This document shows, piece by piece, positions 20,207-28,777 of a stretch of 64,000 nucleotides of DNA. Under the pieces are notes generated by a model. The model worked only from the letters and a program-made list of their open reading frames with translations. It made no database searches and had not been told where the DNA came from. The stretch's first letter is position 1. Every line of letters begins with the position of its first letter. The position numbers were made by a program, and so were the translations under genes. The DNA lies in the NCBI RefSeq assembly GCF_000968685.2, contig NZ_LAKD02000086.1, forward strand, positions 1-64,000, read 5' to 3'. The stretch is from Streptomyces antioxidans (lineage in GTDB: Bacteria; Actinomycetota; Actinomycetes; Streptomycetales; Streptomycetaceae).

Positions 20207-20698
20207 ATGGGACAGCTGGCAGTGCGTGCGCTTCGCGCCGTGCTCGTGGTGGTGCTCGCCGGCACCGTGTTCGTGCAGGCATTGATGGTGTGGGTGCTGG
20301 TCAGCGGGAGCGATCCGGAGGACGGGTCGCTGCCGCTGACCCCGCTGCGCGTGATCACGGTCCTGGGCATGGGCTCGGCCCAGGTCGCCCTGGTCAGCGT
20401 GTGGCGGCTGGTGACGATGGTGCGGCGCGGAACCGTGTTCTCCCACGCCGCCTTCCGTTACGTGGACGCCGTGATCGGCGCGATCGTGGCGGCTGCCCTC
20501 CTGTGGTTCGCGGTCACGGCCCTCAACGCGCCGGGCCAGCGGGCCGACCCGGGCGTCACCGTGATCATGGGCGGGGTTGGCGTGGCCATCCTGGGGGTCG
20601 CGCTCATCGTGTTCGTGCTGCGGATGCTGCTCGCCCAGGCCGTCGCGCGCGATGTCGAAGCGTCGCAGATGCGGGCCGAGCTGGACGAGGTGATCTGA
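20207..20698 (+). CDS. DUF2975 membrane protein
   Basis: 163 residues with four predicted membrane helices (VLVVVLAGTVFVQALMVWVL; ITVLGMGSAQVALVSV; AVIGAIVAAALLWFAVTAL; GVAILGVALIVFVLRMLL). The segment WRLVTMVRRGTVFSHAAFRYVD is typical of DUF2975. It overlaps the following XRE-family gene by one base (TGATG), the usual arrangement for this family. Function is unknown; partner to the regulator is inferred. Confidence 0.85.
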   Translation: MGQLAVRALRAVLVVVLAGTVFVQALMVWVLVSGSDPEDGSLPLTPLRVITVLGMGSAQVALVSVWRLVTMVRRGTVFSHAAFRYVDAVIGAIVAAALLWFAVTALNAPGQRADPGVTVIMGGVGVAILGVALIVFVLRMLLAQAVARDVEASQMRAELDEVI

Positions 20699-20919
20699 TG
20701 CCGATCGTCGTCGACATCGACGTGATGCTGGCCAGGCGGAAGATGTCCGTGGGCGACCTCGCGGACCGCGTAGGGATCACGCCCGCCAACCTGGCGGTAC
20801 TCAAGAACGGCCGCGCCAAGGCGGTGCGTTTCGCGACGCTCGCCGCCCTCTGTGAGGTGCTCAAGTGCCAGCCGGGCGACCTGCTGCGCTGGGAGGCCGA
20901 GGACGCCGCAGGCGGATGA
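20698..20919 (+). CDS. XRE/Cro-family helix-turn-helix protein
   Basis: 73 residues, essentially one HTH domain: MLARRKMSVGDLADRVGITP, NLAVLKNGRAKAVRFATLAA, LCEVLKCQPGDLLRW. This short YozG-like type is nearly always coupled with DUF2975 membrane proteins. ATG 20698 overlaps the upstream stop. A likely target is the pair of inverted repeats ahead of the operon. Confidence 0.9.
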   Translation: MPIVVDIDVMLARRKMSVGDLADRVGITPANLAVLKNGRAKAVRFATLAALCEVLKCQPGDLLRWEAEDAAGG

Positions 20920-21030
20920 CGCCTCCGGGCGGGCGCGAGCGGTGTGGCGGGAGAAGGGGCTTGGCATCCGATCGGTTCCGATATATCGTTGAGGTGTCGT
21001 GATGGATCGACGATAGAAAGGAGCGTCACG

Positions 21031-21702
21031 ATGCGTTCTCATGGACATGGACAAGGACGTGAGCACTGCGGACCCGGCCACCGTGGCTGGGGTGAAGGAG
21101 AGGGGCGTGAGGGGCGGCGTGCTGCGTTCGGCCCGTTCGGCCCCGGATTCGACGGTCCGCCCTTCGGCGGCCCCCCGTTCGGTGGCCGTGGCCGCGGCGG
21201 ACCGGGTGGCCGGGGGATGCGGGGGCGGGCGCGGCGCGGGGATGTGCGCGCCTCGATCCTGGCCCTGCTGAAGGACCGCCCGATGCACGGCTACGAGATG
21301 ATCCAGGAGATCACCGAGCGCAGCGGGGGAGCCTGGCGGCCCAGCCCCGGCTCGGTGTACCCCACCCTTCAGCTGCTCGAGGACGAGGGGCTGATCGGCA
21401 GCGAGAGCGAGGGCGGCAAGAAGCTGTTCGCACTCACCGACGCCGGGCGTGCCGAGGCCGAGGCGGGGGCCGCCGCCCCGTGGGAGGAGGCCGGGCGCGG
21501 TATCGACTGGGAGGCGATGCAGGAGGTCAGGCAGGCGGGCTTCGGGCTGATGGAGGCGTTCGCCCAGGTCTGGCGGACCGGCAGCGCGGAGCAGCGGCAG
21601 AAGGCCGTCTCGGTCATCAATGAGTCGCGCAAGCGGCTGTATCTCATCCTCGCCGAGCAGGAGGAGGCCAACGGCGGCGCCGAGCGCGGCGGCGAGAGCT
21701 GA
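21031..21702 (+). CDS. PadR-family transcriptional regulator
   Basis: 223 residues from ATG 21031 with AAAGGAG upstream. The N-terminal 75 residues are Gly/Arg/His-rich (repeated PPFGG). The winged helix follows: SILALLKDRPMHGYEMIQEI, PSPGSVYPTLQLLEDEGLI, LTDAGRAEAE. The C-terminal dimerisation helices end EQEEANGG. TATCG/CGATA elements at about 20980-21020 just upstream could form an autoregulatory site. No obvious transporter partner lies next to it. Confidence 0.88.
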   Translation: MRSHGHGQGREHCGPGHRGWGEGEGREGRRAAFGPFGPGFDGPPFGGPPFGGRGRGGPGGRGMRGRARRGDVRASILALLKDRPMHGYEMIQEITERSGGAWRPSPGSVYPTLQLLEDEGLIGSESEGGKKLFALTDAGRAEAEAGAAAPWEEAGRGIDWEAMQEVRQAGFGLMEAFAQVWRTGSAEQRQKAVSVINESRKRLYLILAEQEEANGGAERGGES

Positions 21703-21724
21703 GCCCCGTCGGACGGGGGTGCGG

Positions 21725-22153
21725 TCAGGCGGCCAGTGCGCCCAGCTTGCTCAGCGATTCCTCGAGCGCGGTGGTCGCCGAGTCCTTCAGCTTCCCGGCC
21801 ATCAGGGAGACCGCCGCCCCCGTGAACTCCCCGTCGACGCGCACCGTCGTGGCATCGCCGTCCGGTGCCAGCGAGTAGCGCATGGCGAGGTTCACGCCCA
21901 TCGGGCCCTTGCCCCGGGTGGTCAGCAGCCGGGCCGGTTCGCACTCCTCGACGGTCCAGGTCACCTCGGCCGGAAAGCCCATCAGCCTCATGTTCTCCTG
22001 ATAGGTGGCCCCCACCTCCAGCGCGGCCGGGCCGCCCTGCGGGAAGCTGGTGTGGGTGGCGTTCCAGTCGCCGTACGCGGAGAAGTCCGTCAGCCGGGCC
22101 CAGACCTTCTCGGCCGGTGCCTCGATGCGTGTCTGCGCGCTGACCTCGGCCAT
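21725..22153 (-). CDS. SRPBCC-family protein (polyketide cyclase/START fold)
   Basis: 142 residues starting MAEVSAQTRIEAPAEKVWAR, the usual opening of a small SRPBCC barrel with a hydrophobic ligand cavity. DFSAYGDWNATHTSFP and the C-terminal helix (SLMAGKLKDSATTALEESLS) fit the family. In Streptomyces these are widespread stand-alone proteins, and this copy is far from the polyketide cluster, so a cyclase role is not implied. Confidence 0.82.
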   Translation of the reverse strand: MAEVSAQTRIEAPAEKVWARLTDFSAYGDWNATHTSFPQGGPAALEVGATYQENMRLMGFPAEVTWTVEECEPARLLTTRGKGPMGVNLAMRYSLAPDGDATTVRVDGEFTGAAVSLMAGKLKDSATTALEESLSKLGALAA

Positions 22154-22349
22154 GGGGGAGTCCCTTCGGCGCGTCGCTGCGGGGTGTGGTGCGACGGTGC
22201 CGGGCAACGTAGCCCCGGGCCGTGGAACATTCAATACTGACGGGCCATCAGTTACCGTCGATCGGGGCCGGCCCTCCGCCCCTCCTCTGGGTATCGCCGA
22301 CAGTAGTCATAGGGGTGACGGTGCTGACGTGGGCTGACATGATGGCCCG

Positions 22350-23354
22350 GTGCGCGTATCCGGAGATCTCCCACAGCAAAGGAATGCCGGCCTGGGGCTC
22401 GCCCTGCTGTCGGCGTTCACATTCGGCGGAGCGGGTGTCGCCGCCAAACCGCTGATCGAGGCGGGGCTCGCACCGCTCGAGGTCACCTGGCTGCGGGTGA
22501 CGGGCGCGGCCCTGGTGCTGCTGCCCCTGGCCTGGCGCCATCGCGGGCTGCTGACCCGCCGCCCCGGGCTGCTGGTGGGGTTCGGTCTGCTGGCCGTCGC
22601 GGGGGTGCAGGCGTGTTATTTCGCGGCGCTCTCCCGGATCCCCGTCGGCGTGGCGCTGCTCATCGAGTACTTCGCGCCCGCGCTGGTGCTGGGGTGGGTG
22701 CGGTTCGTCCAGCGTCGGCCGGTGAGCCGGGCCGCGGCGCTCGGGGTCGTCCTGGCGGTCGGCGGTCTCACCTGTGTGGTGGAGGTCTGGTCAGGGCTGA
22801 GCTTCAGCCCCCTCGGAGTGCTGCTCGCCTTCGGCGCGGCGCTCTGTCAGGTGGGGTATTTCGTCCTCTCCGACCACGGCAGCGACGGCCATGACCCGGC
22901 GGATCCGCTCGGCGTCATCGCCTACGGGCTGCTGATCGGGGCCGTGGCGCTGACCGTGGTCAGCCGCCCCTGGGGCATGGACTGGACGGTGCTCACCGGC
23001 CGGGCCGACCTGGCGGGCGCCAGGGTCCCGGCGCTGACGCTGCTCGCCTGGATCGTCCTGGTGGCGACCGTGCTCGCGTATCTCACCGGGGTGGTCTCGG
23101 TGCGTCGGCTCTCACCGCAGGTGGCCGGGGTGGTCGCCTGTCTGGAGGCGGTCATCGCGACCGTTCTGGCGTGGGTGCTGCTGGATGAGCACCTGGGTGT
23201 GGCGCAGGTCGTCGGTGGTGTGGTGGTGCTGGCCGGTGCCCTGATCGCGCAGACCTCCACCCCGAAGGCCGCCGCGGCCGAGCCGGTGGCGGCCTCGGGG
23301 GCGGCCCGGTCGGAATCGGGTGCGGAGGCGCCCGTTCAGAGACGGGTGAGGTAG
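22350..23354 (+). CDS. EamA/DMT-family permease
   Basis: 334 residues, about ten membrane helices in two EamA repeats: LALLSAFTFGGAGVAAKPLI ... LRVTGAALVLLPLAW, and the second ending VACLEAVIATVLAWVLLDEH then GVAQVVGGVVVLAGALIAQT. The family exports amino acids or other metabolites. GTG 22350 is the likely start. The 3' end overlaps the convergent flavoprotein gene by 19 bp. Confidence 0.85.
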   Translation: MRVSGDLPQQRNAGLGLALLSAFTFGGAGVAAKPLIEAGLAPLEVTWLRVTGAALVLLPLAWRHRGLLTRRPGLLVGFGLLAVAGVQACYFAALSRIPVGVALLIEYFAPALVLGWVRFVQRRPVSRAAALGVVLAVGGLTCVVEVWSGLSFSPLGVLLAFGAALCQVGYFVLSDHGSDGHDPADPLGVIAYGLLIGAVALTVVSRPWGMDWTVLTGRADLAGARVPALTLLAWIVLVATVLAYLTGVVSVRRLSPQVAGVVACLEAVIATVLAWVLLDEHLGVAQVVGGVVVLAGALIAQTSTPKAAAAEPVAASGAARSESGAEAPVQRRVR

Positions 23355-24037
23355 CCGGGCACCGGCGTGCCGGGTGCGAGGTCGTCGGCGGGGACCGGCG
23401 CGCCGTACGCGCGGGCGATCGGCACCACGCCGCTCCAGTGGGGGAGCCCCAGGTCCTCCTCGTCATCGACGGGCCCGCCGGTGCGGACCTTCGCGGAGAC
23501 CTCTTCGAGGTCGAGACGGAGCACGGCCGTGGCGGCCAGCTCCTTGGCGTTGGCGGGCCGGGAGTCGGCGGCACGGCCCGGCACCACATGGTCGACCAGG
23601 GCGTCCAGGGCCGCGGCGCGCTCGGCCGGATCGGTCACCGGACTGGCGGTGCCGTGCACCACCACCGAGCGGTAGTTGACGGAGTGGTGGAACGCCGAAC
23701 GGGCCAGGACCAGCCCGTCGACATGGGTGACGGTGAGACACACCGGCAGCCCCGGCCGCCCCGCGCCCGGCCCGCTCGCCATGCGCAGCGGCCGCGCCCC
23801 CGTCGAGCCGTGGACGTACAGCCGCTCCCCGGCGCGGGCGTAGAGGGTCGGCAGGACGACGGGGGCGCCATCGCGTATGAAGCCCAGGTGGCAGACGTAA
23901 CCCGCGTCGAGGATCGCGTGCACTGCCTCCCGGTCGTATGAGGCGCGCTCGCGGGAGCGGGTGGGAACGGTCCGGTCGGTCGGCGTATAGGCGTTGTCGG
24001 GCGCGTTGGTCGCGGCGGTGGCGTCCGGGGCGGGCAT
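23336..24037 (-). CDS. pyridoxamine 5'-phosphate oxidase-related FMN-binding protein
   Basis: 233 residues. The split-barrel flavin fold is visible in YDREAVHAILDAGYVCHLGF, PVVLPTLYARAGERLYVHGS and VDGLVLARSAFHHSVNYRSV, typical of the flavin-nucleotide-binding (NimA-like) group. It is divergent from a MocR-type PLP-dependent regulator with only 27 bp between starts, a pairing often seen with vitamin B6-related genes. The actual substrate is unknown. Confidence 0.83.
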   Translation of the reverse strand: MPAPDATAATNAPDNAYTPTDRTVPTRSRERASYDREAVHAILDAGYVCHLGFIRDGAPVVLPTLYARAGERLYVHGSTGARPLRMASGPGAGRPGLPVCLTVTHVDGLVLARSAFHHSVNYRSVVVHGTASPVTDPAERAAALDALVDHVVPGRAADSRPANAKELAATAVLRLDLEEVSAKVRTGGPVDDEEDLGLPHWSGVVPIARAYGAPVPADDLAPGTPVPGYLTRL

Positions 24038-24049
24038 TTGCGTCCTCCA

Positions 24050-24063
24050 TTGAACTAGTGCAA
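24050..24063. promoter_or_regulatory. near-palindromic operator candidate between PPOX and MocR genes
   Basis: TTGAACTAGTGCAA is a 14-bp near-perfect dyad around ACTAGT (one mismatched symmetric pair) in the 27-bp gap between divergent starts. The ATG of the MocR gene lies one base beyond it, so a bound protein would block both promoters. Half-site-like TGCTAG recurs at 24075-24081. Confidence 0.5.
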
Positions 24064-24064
24064 A

Positions 24065-25402
24065 ATGCTGTTTGTGCTAGGAGAATATCCGATCGTAGGT
24101 AGGCGCGCAGTCGAGATCGCGGCCAGTGTGGAGCGCGCGGTCGGCGCCGGTGAGCTGCCGCCGGGCCAACTGCTGCCGCCCCTGAGGGAGTTGGCCCAGC
24201 GGCTGGGCGTGAATCCCAATACGGTCGCGGCCGCCTATCGCGTGCTGCGCGAACGGGGCGTGATCGAGACCGCCGGGCGCCGGGGCAGCCGGGTGCGCTC
24301 CCGGCCCTCCAGCACGCCCCGCGAGTGGACCGGCGTCGACACCGCCGGTGCGCGCGATCTGTCGAGCGGCAACCCCGACCCCGCGCTGCTGCCCCCGCTC
24401 GGCGCGCCGCTCGCGGCGGCAGCGGCGCGCGCGGCGGAGCGCCCCACGCTGTACGGCGCGCCGGACGTCGTGCCCGAGGTGGCCGAGCTCGCGAGGACCG
24501 CCCTCGACGCGGACGGAGTGCCGCCCGGGCCGGTCGCCGTCACCTCCGGCGCGCTCGACGCGATCGAGCGGGTGCTGGCCGCGCATCTGCGGCCCGGTGA
24601 CGCGGTCGCGGTCGAGGACCCCGGCTGGGGCAGTCTGCTGGATCTGATCCCGGCGCTCGGCCTGCGCGCCGTCCCGGTCGGGGTCGACGACGACGGGCCG
24701 CTGCCCGAGCGGGTGGAGCACGCGCTGGCCCAGGGCGCGCGGGCGCTGGTGGTCACCGACCGGGCGCAGAACCCGACGGGCGCGGCGGTGAGCGCGACGC
24801 GCGCGGGCGAACTGCGGGGCGTGCTCGCCACCCACCCCGATGTGCTGCTGATCGAGGACGACCACGGGCACGGCATCGTGGACCTCCCCCTGCGCCCGCT
24901 GGCCGGGGGCACCGACCACTGGGCGCTGGTCCGCTCCACCGCCAAGGCGTACGGCCCCGATCTGCGGCTCGCCGTGCTCACCGGCGACGCCGTCACCCTG
25001 GACCGGGTGCGCGGCCGTCAGCGGCTGGGCCCGGGCTGGGTCAGCCATCTGCTGCAGGACGCGGTCGCCTGGCTGTGGCGCACGGGCGCGGTCGATCCGG
25101 CGGCGGTGGCGGCGTCGTACGACACGCGGCGCGCCGCGCTGGTGCGGGCGCTGCGCGAGCGGGGGATCGCCGCGCACGGGCGCAGCGGGATGAACGTATG
25201 GGTGCCGGTCCCGGATGAGACCGGCGCGGTCGCCCGGCTGCTGGCCGCGGGCTGGGCCGTCGCCCCCGGGGCGCGCTTCCGCGTGGCCTCGCCGCCGGGG
25301 GTGCGGCTGACGGTCTCGCCGCTGGCCGCCGACGAGATCGCCCCCGCCGCCGATGCGGTGGCCGCGGCGGCGGGGGCGACGCTGTCGGGACGGCTGGACT
25401 AG
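24065..25402 (+). CDS. MocR-type (GntR/aminotransferase) transcriptional regulator
   Basis: 445 residues: an N-terminal GntR winged helix (PPLRELAQRLGVNPNTVAAA, YRVLRERGVIETAGRRGSRV, residues 40-80) fused to a fold-type I aminotransferase domain. The PLP lysine lies in RSTAKAYGPDLRLAV, with DRAQNPTGAAVS and EDDHGHGIVD upstream. MocR proteins sense PLP or amino acids. The start lacks a ribosome-binding site (CAAAATG), so the mRNA may be leaderless; GTG 24074 is an alternative. The divergent flavoprotein is the obvious target. Confidence 0.88.
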   Translation: MLFVLGEYPIVGRRAVEIAASVERAVGAGELPPGQLLPPLRELAQRLGVNPNTVAAAYRVLRERGVIETAGRRGSRVRSRPSSTPREWTGVDTAGARDLSSGNPDPALLPPLGAPLAAAAARAAERPTLYGAPDVVPEVAELARTALDADGVPPGPVAVTSGALDAIERVLAAHLRPGDAVAVEDPGWGSLLDLIPALGLRAVPVGVDDDGPLPERVEHALAQGARALVVTDRAQNPTGAAVSATRAGELRGVLATHPDVLLIEDDHGHGIVDLPLRPLAGGTDHWALVRSTAKAYGPDLRLAVLTGDAVTLDRVRGRQRLGPGWVSHLLQDAVAWLWRTGAVDPAAVAASYDTRRAALVRALRERGIAAHGRSGMNVWVPVPDETGAVARLLAAGWAVAPGARFRVASPPGVRLTVSPLAADEIAPAADAVAAAAGATLSGRLD

Positions 25403-25455
25403 GCGCCTGTGTGTTGACCTATCGGATGAGTGGCCTGTGCGCTGGACTCGTTGGA

Positions 25456-26460
25456 CTACGAGCCCGTGCGATGGACCCGTACGGTCCGGGTGCGTCCGCC
25501 GGACGGGGCCCGGGACCCGGAGCGCCGCTGGGTCAGGGCCGCACCGATGAGGACGATCAGGGCGCCCACCGGCGTGTTCCAGGTGAGGTGCTCCCCGAGG
25601 ATCGCCACGCCCGCGGTGGTGGCGATCACCGGGACGAAGTACGTGACCATCATCGCCGTCGTCGGGCCGACCTCGTCCACGAGCCCGTACTGGATCAGGA
25701 ACGCCACCCCGGTGCCGAGCGCGCCCAGGGCGAGCACCGAGAGCAGCGGCAGAACCGGGAAGGAGGTCGGCGCCGGCGCGAACACCGGTGCCACGAGGGC
25801 GAGTTGCACCGTGCCGAGCAGCAGCTGCCCGCCGGACACCGACAGATGGGAGTGGCCCGTGTCGCTCAGCGTGCGCCGGACGTACTGCCAGCCGACCGCG
25901 TAGCTGGCCGAGGCGATCAGCGCCAGCGCCGTGCCCAGCGGATCCTGGCCGGAGAAGCCCTGCCAGGCGCCCAGCACGATCAACACGCCGATGAAGCCGA
26001 GCCCGAGACCCGCGACACGCTGACGGGTCGGCCGGTCGTCGGAGACCACGACCACCGCGAGCAGCATCCCCCACAGCGGCGAGGCGGCGTTGCAGATCCC
26101 GGCCAGGGTGGAGGGGATGGTCAGCTCGGCGTAGGCGAACAGCGAGAACGGCAGCGCGTTCAGGAAGAACGCGGCCACCGCCAGATGGCCCCAGACCCGC
26201 ACCCCGCGCGGCAGCCGCTCCCGCTTCACCACCAGCGTCACCAGCAGCACGGCGGTGCCGAACAGCATCCGCCCGAACGTGACGTACAAGGGGGCGAACG
26301 CCTCATTGCCCACCTTGATGAAGAGAAAGCTGAATCCCCAGACCAGGGAGAGCGCGCCGAAGCGGATGCGCCAGTCCAGAAGCGGTCGGCGGGCGGGTGC
26401 GGAGGAGGGCTCCGCGGTGGTGGAGGCGGCAGGGGGCGCCGAGGCGGCGGCTGAGGTCAT
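25456..26460 (-). CDS. EamA/DMT-family transporter
   Basis: 334 residues, ten predicted helices. First EamA repeat: FGALSLVWGFSFLFIKVGNE, FLNALPFSLFAYAELTIPST, GICNAASPLWGMLLAVVV. Second repeat: GTGVAFLIQYGLVDEVGPTT, VTYFVPVIATTAGVAILGEH. It is divergent from a LysR regulator that probably controls it. Start ATG 26460 gives the normal family length; the longer frame to 26526 crosses the LysR promoter. Substrate unknown. Confidence 0.87.
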   Translation of the reverse strand: MTSAAASAPPAASTTAEPSSAPARRPLLDWRIRFGALSLVWGFSFLFIKVGNEAFAPLYVTFGRMLFGTAVLLVTLVVKRERLPRGVRVWGHLAVAAFFLNALPFSLFAYAELTIPSTLAGICNAASPLWGMLLAVVVVSDDRPTRQRVAGLGLGFIGVLIVLGAWQGFSGQDPLGTALALIASASYAVGWQYVRRTLSDTGHSHLSVSGGQLLLGTVQLALVAPVFAPAPTSFPVLPLLSVLALGALGTGVAFLIQYGLVDEVGPTTAMMVTYFVPVIATTAGVAILGEHLTWNTPVGALIVLIGAALTQRRSGSRAPSGGRTRTVRVHRTGS

Positions 26461-26473
26461 GCTCTTACCATGT

Positions 26474-26485
26474 AGGTTGCAACCT
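26474..26485. promoter_or_regulatory. palindromic LysR-box candidate
   Basis: AGGTTGCAACCT is a perfect 12-bp palindrome in the 73-bp gap between the divergent transporter and LysR genes, 13 bp from the transporter start codon. This is where a LysR-type regulator would bind. Confidence 0.6.
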
Positions 26486-26533
26486 CTTAGGACAAGCGAG
26501 AATTCGTTCGCGGTATCGCGTAGCATTCCTTAT

Positions 26534-27439
26534 ATGAACCTGGATCGCCTCCGCACGCTGCACGCCGTGGCCCGCCACGGATCCGTGAGCGGGGCGGCCG
26601 AGGGGCTGCATGTCACCACCTCCGCCGTCTCGCAGCAACTGGCCAAGCTGGAGCGGGAGACCGGTCAGCAATTGCTCGCCAAGAACGGGCGGGGGATCCG
26701 GCTCACCGACGCCGGGCGGCTGCTCTCCGACCACGCGGCGCGGATCCTCTCCCAGGTGGAGCTGGCCCAGGCGGATCTGGAGGCGCAGCGCGGACACGCC
26801 GTCGGCGAGCTGCTGCTGGGCGCGTTCCCGACCGCCGTCCGCGGTCTCTTCCCGGACGCGCTGAGCCGGCTGCGCACCGGGCATCCGCAGCTGAACGCGC
26901 GGCTCCAGGAGATGGAGCCCGATGAGTCGGTGCCCTCGGTGGTGCGCGGCGACATCGATCTGGCCGTGGTCCTGGACTGGTACAACAAACCGCTGCCGAT
27001 GCCCGGCGGGCTGGTGAAGGCCGCCCTGCTGGACGACCCGGTGGACGTGGCGATGCCCGCCGACCACCCCCTCGCCGACCGGCGCGCGGTCGAGCCTGAG
27101 GACTTCGTGGACGACGAGTGGATCTCCTGGCCCAAGGGCGGGTTCTGCTACGACTGGCTGATGGTGACCCTGCGCGGCAAGGGCATCGAGCCGAGGATCC
27201 GGCACACCGCGCATGAGCACCACACCCAGCTCTCGCTGATCGCCGCCGGGCTGGGCATCGCTGTGGTGCCCCGGCTGGGCCGCGGCCCGGTGCCCCAGGG
27301 GGTGCGGATGGTGCCCGTCAGCCAGCCCACGATGCGGCGGCACATCTACGCGATCTGGCGTGCCGACGCCGATCGCAGGCCGTCGATCCGGGCCGCGGTC
27401 GAGGTGCTGCGGTCGGTCGGCGAGAAGATCATCGACTGA
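26534..27439 (+). CDS. LysR-family transcriptional regulator
   Basis: 301 residues from ATG 26534. The N-terminal LysR HTH is MNLDRLRTLHAVARHGSVSG through SAVSQQLAKLERETGQQLL. The C-terminal substrate-binding domain keeps GELLLGAFPTAVRGLFPDAL and HHTQLSLIAAGLGIAVVPRL. It is divergent from an EamA transporter, the usual LysR layout. Confidence 0.92.
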   Translation: MNLDRLRTLHAVARHGSVSGAAEGLHVTTSAVSQQLAKLERETGQQLLAKNGRGIRLTDAGRLLSDHAARILSQVELAQADLEAQRGHAVGELLLGAFPTAVRGLFPDALSRLRTGHPQLNARLQEMEPDESVPSVVRGDIDLAVVLDWYNKPLPMPGGLVKAALLDDPVDVAMPADHPLADRRAVEPEDFVDDEWISWPKGGFCYDWLMVTLRGKGIEPRIRHTAHEHHTQLSLIAAGLGIAVVPRLGRGPVPQGVRMVPVSQPTMRRHIYAIWRADADRRPSIRAAVEVLRSVGEKIID

Positions 27440-27467
27440 GCACCGGCCCCCCGTGCGGCAGTGTGCC

Positions 27468-27935
27468 TCAGCCCCGTGGCATCTTGCGGAAGTCCCAGGA
27501 CCGGATCGCCTCCGGGTCCAGGCGCAGCCAGGCGTGGCGCCCGTCGTGCGGCATGGCGTCCAGACCGAAGTACTTCGCCGCGAACATCCGCTCCGGCGTG
27601 TCGAGTTCGGGGCACGACACGCCGGTGCGCGGCTCCTCGCCCACGGGGACCGCCGCGCCGGCGAGCTCCACTCCGCGCAGCTCGCCGTAGTCGTGCCCGT
27701 CGTCGACCACCACCGCGATCCTCGGGTCCCGGCGCAGCTCCGCCCAGCGGCGGCTGTGGGTCAGGGAGTACAGCCACAGGGCGGCGCCGTCCCAGCAGAA
27801 CCACAGCGGGCTGATGTGTGGTCGTCCGTCCGCGGCCACCGTCGCCACCCGGCAGGTGCGCTGTTCGGCGAGGAAGGCGTTCAGCTCGTCCTGGCTCATC
27901 ATGATGCGGCGGCCCCGCCGCTGGGTGACGGTCAT
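27468..27935 (-). CDS. PPOX-class flavin/F420-dependent protein
   Basis: 155 residues from ATG 27935. Split-barrel signatures are LNAFLAEQRTCRVATVAADG, RPHISPLWFCWDGAALWLYS and DPRIAVVVDDGHDYGELRGV. Actinobacterial members of this size are often F420- or FMN-dependent reductases or haem-degrading proteins. It is divergent from the isochorismatase-fold gene, with about 56 bp between starts. Confidence 0.83.
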   Translation of the reverse strand: MTVTQRRGRRIMMSQDELNAFLAEQRTCRVATVAADGRPHISPLWFCWDGAALWLYSLTHSRRWAELRRDPRIAVVVDDGHDYGELRGVELAGAAVPVGEEPRTGVSCPELDTPERMFAAKYFGLDAMPHDGRHAWLRLDPEAIRSWDFRKMPRG

Positions 27936-27991
27936 CCGACCCGCACCTCCCGGTAACCCGTCGTGCGGCACAGGATGATGGCTCTTCCTTG

Positions 27992-28777
27992 ATGACGCAA
28001 GGGACGCTACTCTCCCGCGCCGTGACCCCGAGCCCCCGCGAAGACGCCACGACCCCGCGCGGTGACGCCGCGCCCCCGAGTCCCCGCGAACACCTCCTGG
28101 AACTGCTCCGGCCGGAAGGCTGTGCCCTGCTCACCGTCGAATGCCAGCGCGGTGTGGTGGGGCCGGACGGCGCGCTGCCCGAACTGGCCGCCGTGGCCCG
28201 GGAGTCCGGTGCGCTCGGGCGGGTCGCCCAGCTGGTGACCGCCGCCCACGACACGGGCGTCCAGGTGCTGCACGCGGTGGCCGAGCGGCGCGCCGACGGA
28301 CGCGGCGCGAACCACAACGCACCGCTGTTCCGGGCCGTCGAGCGGCTGCCGGTCCGGCAGCTCACCGGAAGCGCGGCGGTGGAGATCGCCGAACCGGTTC
28401 CGGTGGCCGCCGAGGACCTGGTCGTACGGCGGTTGCACGGTCTTTCGCCGATCGCCGGGACCGACGTGGACGCGCTGCTGCGCAACCTCGGCTGCCGCAC
28501 GCTGGTCATCACCGGCGTGTCGGCCAATGTGGCGATCCCGGCCGCCGTCTTCGACGCCGTCAACCTCGGCTATGCGGCCGTGGTGCCCGAGGACGCGATC
28601 GCCGGGGTGCCCGCCTCGTACACCCCGGCGATGGTCCGCCACACCCTCGCCCTCGTGGCCGCCGTCACCACGGCCGAAGAGGTGGCCGCCTGCTGGCGGC
28701 GGACGGCCGTCACCTCATCCAGATCGAACGTCGGGACGGCCGTCACGCCATCCAGATCGAACTCCCCTGCACCTTGA
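27992..28777 (+). CDS. isochorismatase-fold protein lacking the catalytic cysteine
   Basis: About 261 residues. The cysteine-hydrolase fold is clear in LLRNLGCRTLVITGVSANVA and VFDAVNLGYAAVVPEDAIAG. However, the nucleophilic Cys of the usual TNVCVE-like block is replaced by Ala (SANVAIP) and the early VDxQ aspartate by Glu (LLTVECQRGVV), so hydrolase activity is unlikely. The N-terminus carries a Pro/Arg-rich tail. The C-terminus ends in a duplicated segment (RTAVTSSRSN, then GTAVTPSRSN) and overlaps the convergent Rieske gene by 35 bp. Start ATG 27992 (TTG 27989 adjacent). Confidence 0.75.
   Translation: MTQGTLLSRAVTPSPREDATTPRGDAAPPSPREHLLELLRPEGCALLTVECQRGVVGPDGALPELAAVARESGALGRVAQLVTAAHDTGVQVLHAVAERRADGRGANHNAPLFRAVERLPVRQLTGSAAVEIAEPVPVAAEDLVVRRLHGLSPIAGTDVDALLRNLGCRTLVITGVSANVAIPAAVFDAVNLGYAAVVPEDAIAGVPASYTPAMVRHTLALVAAVTTAEEVAACWRRTAVTSSRSNVGTAVTPSRSNSPAP

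Noticed and set aside
21725..22153. SRPBCC protein as a cyclase of the polyketide cluster
   Set aside because: It is more than 10 kb outside the cluster, on the other strand, with unrelated neighbours.
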